Of a stretch of 47,452 nt of DNA, positions 16,760-23,598 are shown piece after piece (position 1 is the stretch's first letter; each line of letters opens with the position of its first letter). Source of the DNA: Gemmatimonadota bacterium (GTDB taxonomy: Bacteria > Gemmatimonadota > Gemmatimonadetes > Gemmatimonadales > GWC2-71-9). The stretch covers positions 1 to 47,452 of the forward strand of contig QHTT01000057.1 of the NCBI GenBank assembly GCA_003220935.1, read 5' to 3'. The notes below the pieces were generated by a model, which was not told the DNA's origin, did no database searches, and saw only the letters and a program-made list of their open reading frames with translations. Made by a program: the position numbers and the translations under genes.

Positions 16760-18256
16760 CTAGCACCCTGACACGCGAGGGCGCACGGCAGGCACAGAAG
16801 CTTCGGTATCGCCCTCGAGCTGGCTCAAGAGCGACCCCACGACGTGATGGACCAACGCACCTGCGTCGTGATCCGGTTCCGTGGGGACAAGATCTGCGAG
16901 ATGCGGGACTACACGGACACGCACCGCTATGAGGAGTTCGTGCAGCGGCACCGGCATGAGCTGCCCAAGTTCGCGGGCGAGAAGAAGCTCCAAGGGGGCG
17001 CGGGCTCGTGTTCCCCATCCTGAAGGATGGGCTCGGCACGGCACAACGCTGAAAGCCTGATGTGCTGCCACCCAGTACAGCGGCACGCCCAAAATGAGCG
17101 CGGCCCCTCCAGCGACCCACGCGTCCGCGATGCTCCGCATCCGCGCCAGCCAGCCCCACCCCGTCTGCCCCGCCACGCCGCCCAGGTTCGCGAAGAACGA
17201 ATCGAGCGAAATGATGGTGGCGCGCTGAGCCGACGGGATATGGGCGTTCAGGTAGCCCTGTTTGACGGGCATCAGCACGCCGAGCGCGATCCCGTACACG
17301 AGATACAGCGCCACGACGACGTAGAAGTTGCGCAGCACGCCGCACAGCACGATCGCGGCCGCCTGCACGACAACGGACCCGATCAACAGCCCCGTGCGAG
17401 TGCGCAGCACTCGCGTGAGCTGCGTGACCAGCGCGTTGCCGGCGATCAGCGTGAGCGACGTGAGCGCGGCGATCACGCCCGACACCCACACCGCCTCGCG
17501 CCCGAGCAGGTCGAGAAAGTAGCGCTGCCAGCTGTAGAACCCGAAGATCATGAAGCTCATCGAGACGAGCGAAGCCAGCATCACCGGACGCACCACGGGA
17601 TGGTGCAGCCCGTACCGCATCCCCTCTACGAACACGCGGCGCATCTCGGCCGGCACGCGCGCCAGCACGAGCGCGCGCCGCGTGAACCCGGGCTCCGGCA
17701 TGCCCCGCCAGGCGAGCGCGAACAAGGGCACCACGACGGCGGCGCGCACGAGGTACGGCGCGGCCAGGTCGAGCTGGCCGAGTAGGCCGCCGCCGAGCGT
17801 GCCGACCAGCATCGCCGCGCCGAACGTCATCTGACCACGGGCGAACACCGGCTCGAGCGGCCCCGTGTAGCCCGTCGCGTTGAGCGCGTCCACCAGCCAG
17901 GCATCCACCGCCCCGGTGTAAAAGGTGTAGCCGAGCCCGAGGAACACCGAGACCCACGCGAACGGCCAGAATCCCCAGCCGAACCGCGCGATCGCCACGT
18001 ACAGCAGCGTGGTGACGAACAGCGTCGCGAGGCACAGCAGCAGCGATACCCGCCGGCCGAGCGTGTCCGCCACGACGCCCGTCGGGATCTCGAACAGCAC
18101 GTTCCCGAGTGTGAACGCGGCGTTCGTCAGCATCACCTGAAAGATGTCGAGGCCGGCGTGGAGCTTGAACAGCGTGTCGATGCCCCAGATGAGCGACATC
18201 GCCAGGTTGAACAGGCCGGTGAGGAGGAGATACGTGCGGATGATGCCGGCGCTCAC
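16760..18256 (-). CDS. MFS transporter with an abnormal C-terminal tail
   Basis: A 498-residue protein, of which residues 1-400 form a normal 12-helix major-facilitator transporter: conserved D-x-x-G-R-R loop at about 64-69, an EIPTG segment in helix 2 and FYTGAVDAW in helix 4, like drug/metabolite exporters. The GTG at 18256 overlaps the stop of the binding-protein gene by 4 nt (GTGA), as every other pair in this unit does. An alternative ATG lies at 18277. From residue 401 (about 17056) no stop is met until 16760, so the last 98 residues are the antisense of a gene remnant on the other strand and do not look like protein. It is the last gene of the methyltransferase-ABC unit and probably moves a related solute. 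Confidence 0.85.
   Translation of the reverse strand: MSAGIIRTYLLLTGLFNLAMSLIWGIDTLFKLHAGLDIFQVMLTNAAFTLGNVLFEIPTGVVADTLGRRVSLLLCLATLFVTTLLYVAIARFGWGFWPFAWVSVFLGLGYTFYTGAVDAWLVDALNATGYTGPLEPVFARGQMTFGAAMLVGTLGGGLLGQLDLAAPYLVRAAVVVPLFALAWRGMPEPGFTRRALVLARVPAEMRRVFVEGMRYGLHHPVVRPVMLASLVSMSFMIFGFYSWQRYFLDLLGREAVWVSGVIAALTSLTLIAGNALVTQLTRVLRTRTGLLIGSVVVQAAAIVLCGVLRNFYVVVALYLVYGIALGVLMPVKQGYLNAHIPSAQRATIISLDSFFANLGGVAGQTGWGWLARMRSIADAWVAGGAALILGVPLYWVAAHQAFSVVPCRAHPSGWGTRARAPLELLLARELGQLMPVPLHELLIAVRVRVVPHLADLVPTEPDHDAGALVHHVVGSLLSQLEGDTEASVPAVRPRVSGC
16808..17023 (+). pseudogene. Remnant of an NTF2/SnoaL-like gene
   Basis: On the + strand, in the frame ending with TGA at 17021-17023, the translation reads D-Q-R-T-C-V-V-I-R-F-R-G-D-K-I-C-E-M-R-D, followed by YTDTHRYEEFV. 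That is the usual last strand pair and tail of SnoaL-like/nuclear-transport-factor-2-like proteins (DGKI.E.RDY.DT). Only about the last 70 residues exist; the N-terminal half is missing and no good start is seen (an ATG at 16847 is possible). It lies entirely inside the antisense tail of the MFS gene, so rearrangement probably joined the two. Confidence 0.5.
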
Positions 18257-19236
18257 GGGACGTGCGCCTCGAGCCATTGCTGTGCGATGGTCCGGATGTC
18301 CCGGTGCTCCACGTCCGCGGCCGCGTTGAGGTGTCGCATCTCGTCGTCCGAGATCTTCCCCCCCAGCTCCTCCAGCGCCGGCGCGAGACTGGGGTAGCGC
18401 TCGAGGGTCCGCGCCCGCACCACGGGCGCCGCCTCGTAAGGCGGGAAGTAGTGCTGCTCGTCCCGCAGCGCGACGAGGTGCAGCGCGGCGATCTGCCCGT
18501 CCGTCGAATTCCCCGCGATCACGTCCACTTTCCCATCCGCCAGCGCGCGGTAGGTGAGACCGAGGTCCATGGCCGTCGGGGGCGCGGCGAAACGGAGTCC
18601 ATAGACTCGGGACAACCCCTGGAAACCGTCGGCACGCTCGAGGAATTCGTAGCCGAAGCCCGCGTGCCAGCGCGGGGCCACTCGGCGCAGGTCGGCGATG
18701 CTCTTCAGCCCATACCGCTCTGCGTCGGTCCCGCGCACCAGGATGGCGAAGGTGTTGTCGAAGCCGAACGGCGCGAGCCAGCGCAGCCCGAACTGCCGGC
18801 TGTACTCGCTCGTCACCTGGCGGTACACGCTGTCGCGGTCGGCGACGGGCGGGTGCTTGAGCACCGCGGTGAACGCCGTGCCCGAGTACTCCACGTACAG
18901 GTCGATCTGCCCCGCCGTGATCGCCTGGTGACACACGAACGTCCCACCCAGGTGCAGCCGGCGCTCCACCGGCAGATGCAGCCGGCGCTCAATCTGCTGC
19001 GCCACGATCTCAGCCAGCAGGTCGGATTCGGTGAAGTTCTTCGCGCCGACAACGATGCGGTCGTGCGACTTGCAGCCGGCGAGCAGCAGCAGGAGCCTCA
19101 GTGCGACCGCTACGGCCGTGACAGTTCCGCGCCCTGAGAGGGCGCGCTCGGCCCGGGTTGCGCCCTTGCAGGGCGCACACGGCGCCGAGCCCGGGCTCTC
19201 AGCCCGGGTATCGCGTCGCCGACCCGCGTCCCTCAC
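18253..19236 (-). CDS. Substrate-binding lipoprotein of a quaternary-amine-type ABC importer (OsmF/OpuCC/EgtU-like)
   Basis: A 327-residue PF04069 (OpuAC-type) binding protein. The mature domain opens with the diagnostic VVGAKNFTESDLLAEIVAQQIE segment and has the YSGTAFT segment of this family. The lipobox LLAGC places the lipid-carrying Cys at residue 55. The GTG at 19236 overlaps the permease stop by 4 nt. This start adds about 38 hydrophilic, Arg-rich residues before the signal core, and these are encoded by a GC-rich palindromic element (19129-19208). Known relatives bind glycine betaine, choline, carnitine or ergothioneine; the ligand here cannot be read from sequence. Confidence 0.88.
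   Translation of the reverse strand: MRDAGRRRDTRAESPGSAPCAPCKGATRAERALSGRGTVTAVAVALRLLLLLAGCKSHDRIVVGAKNFTESDLLAEIVAQQIERRLHLPVERRLHLGGTFVCHQAITAGQIDLYVEYSGTAFTAVLKHPPVADRDSVYRQVTSEYSRQFGLRWLAPFGFDNTFAILVRGTDAERYGLKSIADLRRVAPRWHAGFGYEFLERADGFQGLSRVYGLRFAAPPTAMDLGLTYRALADGKVDVIAGNSTDGQIAALHLVALRDEQHYFPPYEAAPVVRARTLERYPSLAPALEELGGKISDDEMRHLNAAADVEHRDIRTIAQQWLEAHVP
19129..19208. repeat. Nested palindromic GC-rich element inside the binding-protein leader
   Basis: The stretch is built of inverted repeats: a GCGCCCT arm (19129-19135) with AGGGCGC (19139-19145); GCTCGG (19146-19151) with CCGAGC (19185-19190); TGCGCCC (19160-19166) with GGGCGCA (19171-19177); and the perfect 12-nt palindrome at 19187-19198. 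GCCCGGG occurs three times. It separates the 4-nt overlap start from the signal-peptide core and is translated as an Arg/Ser/Pro-rich leader. It resembles the REP-like elements at 19878 and 36990 in composition and position but not in exact sequence. Confidence 0.6.
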
Positions 19237-19862
19237 TTCGCGTCCCACGCCACTCTCCGCTCCACGAGCCCGAGCGCCCCGTCCGCCGCCAGAGCCATGA
19301 GCGCCGCGGGCAGCGCGCCCGCCATGATCAGCGTGTCGTCCACCGTCGCCACGCCGCGGAAGATGTAGACGCCGAGCCCGCCCGCGCCGATCGCCGCCCC
19401 GATCGTCGCGACGCCCACACTCACCACGGTCGCGACCCGGATCCCGGCGAGGATCACGCCGGCGGCGAGCGGCAGCTCGACCAGCCGCAGCAGCTCGCCA
19501 TCGGTCATCCCCATGCCCCGGCCCGCCTCACGCACCGCCGGGTCCACGCCCGCGATCCCCGTGTACGTGTTGCGGATGATCGGCAGCAGCGCGTAGACGA
19601 TGAGCGCGGCGATCGCGGTCCAGGCCCCGATCCCGAGGACCGGGATGAGGAACCCGAACAGCGCGAGGCTGGGAATCGTCTGGAACACGTTCGCCAGCCC
19701 GAGCACGGGCGCCCGCCACGCGGGGCGGCGCGTGAGTGCGATCCCGAGCGGCACGCCGACGACGATCGCGGCGCCCGTCGAGACCGCGACCAGATAGACG
19801 TGCTGCCAGGTCAGCCCCAGCAGCTCGGCGGTGTTGCGGGCGTAGAAGGACAGGAGGCTCAT
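19233..19862 (-). CDS. ABC importer permease (OpuCB/YehW-like)
   Basis: A 209-residue inner-membrane protein with five or six helices. It shows the BPD_transp_1 pattern of the ProW/OpuCB group: N-x-F-Q-T-I-P-S-L-A-L-F-G near helix 2-3 and the EAA-like loop R-E-A-G-R-G-M-G-M-T that docks on the ATPase. It overlaps the ATPase stop (ATGA, 19859-19862) and the binding-protein start (GTGA, 19233-19236) by 4 nt each, so translation is probably coupled. With one permease gene the transporter would use a homodimer. Confidence 0.9.
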   Translation of the reverse strand: MSLLSFYARNTAELLGLTWQHVYLVAVSTGAAIVVGVPLGIALTRRPAWRAPVLGLANVFQTIPSLALFGFLIPVLGIGAWTAIAALIVYALLPIIRNTYTGIAGVDPAVREAGRGMGMTDGELLRLVELPLAAGVILAGIRVATVVSVGVATIGAAIGAGGLGVYIFRGVATVDDTLIMAGALPAALMALAADGALGLVERRVAWDAK

Positions 19863-20629
19863 CGTTCCTCGGGCTTTCCCCGGGCCGCCGGCCCGGGGTC
19901 AGCCGCGCTCATGAACGCCACGGCCTCCGGGTCGGTCGACCCCCGGAACTCGTCCGGCGTCCCCAGGAATGCGAGCCGGCCTTCGTGCATCAGCCCGATG
20001 CGCGTCCCGAGCAGCAGGCCTTCCCGCACGTCGTGTGTCACGAACACCATTCCCTTCCCGAGCCGGCCCTCGAGGCCGCGGAACTCGCGCTGCAGCTCCA
20101 CCCGGGTGATGGGGTCGAGCGCGCCGAACGGCTCGTCGAGCAGCAGCAGCGGGGGATCGGCGGCGAGCGCGCGGGCCACCCCAACGCGCTGGCGCTGGCC
20201 GCCCGAGAGCTGGTGCGGGTAGCGCGCCAGGAACCCCTCGGGGTCGAGCCCAACGAGGGCGAGCAGCTCGCGCACCCGCGCGGCGATGCGCTCGGCGGGC
20301 CATCCCTCGAGCCGCGGCACCAGCCCGACATTTTGCGCCACGGTGAAGTGGGGAAACAGCCCCACCTCTTGGATCACGTAACCGATGCGGCGTCGCAGCC
20401 GCGTCGGCTCGAGAGCGGCGGTCCGCTCACCCACCACCAGCACGTCCCCAGCGGTCGGCTCGAGCAGCCGGTTGATGAGCTTCAGGGTGGTCGTCTTTCC
20501 CGACCCGCTGCGGCCCAGCAAAACGAGGGTCTCGCCGACACCCACGGTAAAGGATACGTTTTGCACCAGGTTCCGGCCGTTCGCCGGCAGCGCGTACCCC
20601 AGCCCCCGCACCTCGAGGGTCGCCGTCAC
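19859..20629 (-). CDS. ABC importer ATPase (OpuCA/ProV/EgtV-like)
   Basis: A 256-residue ATP-binding subunit. Walker A is GRSGSGKT, the Q-loop lies in YVIQEVGLFPH, the signature is LSGGQRQRV, and Walker B plus its Glu is LLLLDEPFGALDP, all typical of quaternary-amine importers. Unlike ProV/OpuAA it has no C-terminal CBS domains. The GTG at 20629 overlaps the methyltransferase stop by 4 nt (20626-20629). The last dozen residues (DPGPAARGKPEER) come from a REP-like palindrome at 19878-19898. Confidence 0.92.
   Translation of the reverse strand: MTATLEVRGLGYALPANGRNLVQNVSFTVGVGETLVLLGRSGSGKTTTLKLINRLLEPTAGDVLVVGERTAALEPTRLRRRIGYVIQEVGLFPHFTVAQNVGLVPRLEGWPAERIAARVRELLALVGLDPEGFLARYPHQLSGGQRQRVGVARALAADPPLLLLDEPFGALDPITRVELQREFRGLEGRLGKGMVFVTHDVREGLLLGTRIGLMHEGRLAFLGTPDEFRGSTDPEAVAFMSAADPGPAARGKPEER
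19872..19905 (-). repeat. REP-like palindrome, single copy
   Basis: On the + strand: CCCCGGGCC (19878-19886), a 3-nt loop, GGCCCGGGG (19890-19898), then TCAGCCG (19899-19905). The palindrome plus TCAGCCG flank is the same unit found twice in opposite orientation at 36990-37075. It sits in the last codons of the ATPase gene, just before its 4-nt overlap with the permease. Confidence 0.7.
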
Positions 20630-21478
20630 GCCGGGCCCGCGAGGACCATCAGGAAGCGGGCGTCGTCGCTCAGGCCGCGCCACCGTGCCGCGAGGCCGGC
20701 GCCGGCGAGGATCCGCTGGAAGGTGTCGGCGTCGTACTTGTAGGAGTGGTTCATCTCGAGCCGCTCTCCGGCGGACAGCAGCAGCGACTCGCCGCCCACT
20801 TGGGCCACGACGTCGCGGGCCGCGCGGAAGTGCTTGGCGAGCGGGTGCAGGCCGGGGAGCCGGGCGTCCACGCCGTCCTCGAAGACGAGCTCGCCGTCCT
20901 GCTCGGTGATGCCGACCGCGACGAGGCAAGTCGTGCGGTCGCAACAGCGCGCGCAGCTGGCGCGCCGCGGCGAGCGGGTCGAAGGCACCCAGCGTGTTGC
21001 CGAGCAGCAGGACGAGCCGCGGGGGCGTTCCGGAGTCGGCGGCGAGTGCGGCGAGGTGATCAGGGCGGGTGAAATCGGCCTTGATCCCCTGCACCGGGAG
21101 TCCCGCCCCGATGGCTCCCTGGCAAGCCAGCTCCAGCAGCGCCTGGCTCGTGTCGACGGGAAGGTAGGAGACGCGAACTCCGTGAGCCTGCAGCGCGTTG
21201 ATGAGGAGGAGGTCCTTGTCCCCTTGGCCCGAGCCCAGGCTCATGACTTCGAGCGGGCCGGGATGCACGAGGCGCGCCAGATCGTCCGCGGACTGCGCGA
21301 TGAGCGACCGCGACCGCACGTAGTTGCGGTAGGCCCCGTCCGAGCAGAGCGCCAGCCAGGCCCGCACGGACAACGGAAACCAATAGAAGAATTTCTCGGC
21401 GAAGCGGCGCGCCCGAAACGCCGCGACGAATTCGTCGGCGAGATCGTTCTCAGTGAGCAAAGCGTGGGTCGCGATCAC
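20626..21478 (-). pseudogene. EgtD-like SAM-dependent methyltransferase, single-base frameshift
   Basis: The GTG at 21478 starts a Methyltransf_33 (PF10017) protein: the SAM-binding SLGSGQGDKDLLL segment, a YLPVDTSQ segment and LLGNTLGAFDP follow the histidine methyltransferase EgtD. After LLRPHDL the frame shifts. The true continuation, with EQDGELVFEDG and the C-terminal EMNHSYKYDADTFQRIL of the family, lies one frame over and stops at 20626. One surplus base at 20935-20936 explains this; removing it restores a 283-residue protein. Without it the first frame runs on into the ATPase. EgtD trimethylates histidine to hercynine, but the acceptor of this relative is unknown. It is the first gene of the leftward ABC unit and divergent from the peptide cluster. 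Confidence 0.82.
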
Positions 21479-21494
21479 GGCTCAGAGTTATCGG

Positions 21495-21524
21495 TTGACG
21501 GGTGCGACGGCAACCCGTTATGGT
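21495..21524 (+). promoter_or_regulatory. Sigma70-type promoter of the peptide cluster
   Basis: TTGACG (21495-21500) and TATGGT (21519-21524) with an 18-nt spacer lie in the 94-nt intergenic region shared with the divergent methyltransferase gene. A transcript from about 21531 would give a 5' leader of some 42 nt carrying the strong ribosome site of the peptide gene. Confidence 0.55.
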
Positions 21525-21572
21525 AAGCTGACCAGCCGTCGTTCTGTTTCCCCAAGCAGGGAGGATTTGCCA

Positions 21573-21665
21573 ATGCAGATCGTCGAGACGCAGGAACTGG
21601 TGCCCAGCTGTCATCGTCCCGAGATCGTCGAGACGAGCGAGCTGCAGCCCACCTGCCACTCCTGA
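21573..21665 (+). CDS. Candidate RiPP precursor: 30-residue peptide of two 15-residue repeats
   Basis: A very small gene supported by a near-perfect ribosome site (AGGGAGG, 21558-21564, 8 nt before the ATG) and a good promoter. The peptide consists of exactly two 15-residue units, MQIVETQELVPSCHR and PEIVETSELQPTCHS, so the consensus is [QE]IVETxELxP[ST]CH. The DNA repeat has a 45-nt period with a shared 14-mer (21577-21590 and 21622-21635). Cys-His ends each unit and there are no other Cys. A gene of this size directly ahead of an MNIO-type oxidase, its partner and PqqD-like domains fits a substrate peptide whose Cys residues (or Cys-His pairs) are modified. The function is inferred; the open frame is seen. 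Confidence 0.75.
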   Translation: MQIVETQELVPSCHRPEIVETSELQPTCHS

Positions 21666-21679
21666 GGGAGATCGGCTGG

Positions 21680-22810
21680 ATGCACGAGGGGGCCCGGACC
21701 GATCTCGGGCCCCTTTCGCGTTTCCTGGGTGCGGAGCCGCGACTGGGGTTCGGAGCGTGGGCGGTCGGCGGTGCCGGCTGGGGGGCGGCGGGAGCCGAGC
21801 GCGAGCGCGAGGCGGCGATCCGGCGCGCCGTCGAGTGCGGCATCACCTTCTTCGACACCGCGCCGACCTACGGTGGAGGCGAGTCGGAGCGGTTGTTGGG
21901 TCGCGCGCTCCACGCCGATCGAGCGGACGTCGCTATCGCCACCAAGGTCGGCCCCCGCGACGAGCCGCGCGCATCGCTCGAGGCCTCGCTGCGCCGCCTC
22001 GATACCGACTACGTGGACGTCGTCCAGTTGCACGAGGCGTTAGAGCGCTGGGAGTGGCAGCTCGAGAAGTTCCACACGCTCCAGGTCGCGGGGAAGGCGC
22101 TCGCGCTCGGCCTGTGTAACGCGACCCACCTGCAGCTCGAGCGGGCCCTCCGCATCGCGCCGCTTGCGACCTATCAAGCCGCGTATAACCTGTTCGACCG
22201 CGACGTCGAGGAGCGCGACCTGCCGCTGTGCCGCGACCGGCGCCTCGCCTTCCTCGCCTACCGACCGCTCGCGGCCGGCCTGCTCACCGGCAAGTACGCC
22301 GCGCCGCCCCCGTTTCCCGAGGGTGATCACCGCCGCCAGATCTACTGGTTCAAGGGCAAGGAGTTCGCGCGGCGGAGCTGCGTGATCGAGCGGCTGCGAG
22401 CCATTGCGCAGCGCGAAGGGATATCGCTCATCGGGCTGGCATTGGGCTGGTTGCGCGCACAGCCGGGGGTGGGGATGATCCTGGTTGGAGCCAAGAACAG
22501 CGCGCAGGTGGACCAAACCTTCATCGCTGATCCCCGACCCCTGACCCCCGACACCGTCGCGCACATCGACGCCGTTATCGCCGACGTCTTCCGCCCCGCC
22601 CGCGCGATGCCGCAATTGGGCGACGCCGCCCAGACTTGGGGCGAGCGCGAGCGGTTCATCGTGTCGCGTCTCGACGGCAAGACCCGCTACGAAGCGATCG
22701 CCGCCTCGTGGACGGACCGCGGCGAGCAGCCCATGATCGCCGCGCAGGTCAAAGTGTTCGTGGATCAGCTCGCCGAGCACGGACTGGTGGGTCCGATCGC
22801 TGACAGCTGA
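21680..22810 (+). CDS. Aldo/keto reductase fused to a C-terminal PqqD-like (peptide-recognition) domain
   Basis: A 376-residue protein starting 14 nt after the peptide gene, with GAGGGAG just upstream. Residues 20-305 form an AKR barrel with the tetrad D59, Y64, K89 and H118 in place (FFDTAPTYGGGESE, ATKVG, QLHEA). Residues 323-371, beginning RFIVSRLDGKTRYEAIA and ending VDQLAEHGLV, follow the PqqD/RRE pattern (L-x-x-L-D-G-x-x-x-x-x-x-I ... L-x-x-x-G-L-V). Such winged-helix domains bind leader peptides in RiPP pathways. I infer an NADPH-dependent reduction on the peptide or on an oxidised intermediate made by the MNIO. Its stop overlaps the next ATG by one base. Confidence 0.85.
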   Translation: MHEGARTDLGPLSRFLGAEPRLGFGAWAVGGAGWGAAGAEREREAAIRRAVECGITFFDTAPTYGGGESERLLGRALHADRADVAIATKVGPRDEPRASLEASLRRLDTDYVDVVQLHEALERWEWQLEKFHTLQVAGKALALGLCNATHLQLERALRIAPLATYQAAYNLFDRDVEERDLPLCRDRRLAFLAYRPLAAGLLTGKYAAPPPFPEGDHRRQIYWFKGKEFARRSCVIERLRAIAQREGISLIGLALGWLRAQPGVGMILVGAKNSAQVDQTFIADPRPLTPDTVAHIDAVIADVFRPARAMPQLGDAAQTWGERERFIVSRLDGKTRYEAIAASWTDRGEQPMIAAQVKVFVDQLAEHGLVGPIADS

Positions 22811-23598
22811 TGGCGCCTTTAATGGTCGGCGCCTTTTACAACCCGCACCTCGGAGCGGAGCTGGTGCGGGCCGATGGAATCGACCACCTGGCGATGGCCG
22901 ACCCGCCGGCGCCGCATGACCCGAATTGGCCGGCGATACACCAGCGCTACACGCTGCTACTGCACGACTACCTGGGTCAGCTGTCGGAGCCGCTGGACGA
23001 GCGCTCCATCGCGCGCGCCCGTACCCTCGCCGAGCTGTACCACACCCCCTGGGTGGCCGAGCATTTCCAGTGCCTGCATACCGAGGACGGCCGCTACAAC
23101 ATCAACTACGTGTTCCCGCCGCTGTACACCGAAGAGTTCTTGCGCCGCTTCGTCGCTAATGCGAACGCGCTGCAGGCACGGCTCGACCAGCCGCTCGTGA
23201 TGGAGAACATCCCGGGGTTCTTCGATGTCAAGGCGAGCCAACTCCCCGAGCCGGTGTGGCTGCGCCGCTTCTTCGACGCGACCGGGGCCGGGTTTCTGCT
23301 CGACCTGCCGCACGTTTGGCTGGAGGCACACTACCGCAACATGAAACCGGCGGCGTGGCTGGCGGAGTTCCCGCTGGAGCAGGTCGTCGAGCTGCACGTG
23401 GCTGGCGTGGAGCAAGACGCAGATCTGCAGGGGCCGTGGATTGCCCCCGCCGAGCCCTCGGTCGAGATGCTCGACTTCCTGGCGCTCGCAGTGAGCCGGT
23501 GCCCGCGAGCCAGGGCCGTAACCTTCGACGCCTTCTCGCCCTCGCTCACGGCCGACACCCTGCTCCGTAGCGTGGAGCGGATCCGTGGGGCGTTGTGA
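22810..23598 (+). CDS. Divergent DUF692 / MNIO family multinuclear iron oxidative enzyme
   Basis: A 262-residue TIM-barrel protein related to MbnB, TglH, BufB and HvfB, which oxidise Cys residues of small peptides using two or three iron ions. Recognisable are a WVAEHFQ strand (H85; SDHL in the family), the NI-x-Y segment with P-P-L-Y-T, PLVMENIPG (E132), GFLLDLPHVWLEAH (D165, H168) and VVELHVAGV (H196). H52 may match the first His ligand. It departs from the family near the end: the usual DTHDxPV and final EWD are replaced by weakly similar sequence and TFDAF (D240). It is slightly shorter than typical members (about 270-290). This suggests its own subfamily. Confidence 0.82.
   Translation: MAPLMVGAFYNPHLGAELVRADGIDHLAMADPPAPHDPNWPAIHQRYTLLLHDYLGQLSEPLDERSIARARTLAELYHTPWVAEHFQCLHTEDGRYNINYVFPPLYTEEFLRRFVANANALQARLDQPLVMENIPGFFDVKASQLPEPVWLRRFFDATGAGFLLDLPHVWLEAHYRNMKPAAWLAEFPLEQVVELHVAGVEQDADLQGPWIAPAEPSVEMLDFLALAVSRCPRARAVTFDAFSPSLTADTLLRSVERIRGAL

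Noticed and set aside
16760-17056. Extra soluble domain at the end of the MFS transporter
   Set aside because: The opposite strand gives recognisable NTF2-like sequence, so this tail is antisense read-through.
20920-20945. Programmed frameshift in the methyltransferase gene
   Set aside because: No slippery heptamer, no stimulatory stem and no stop in the shifted frame; a one-base error or mutation explains it more simply.
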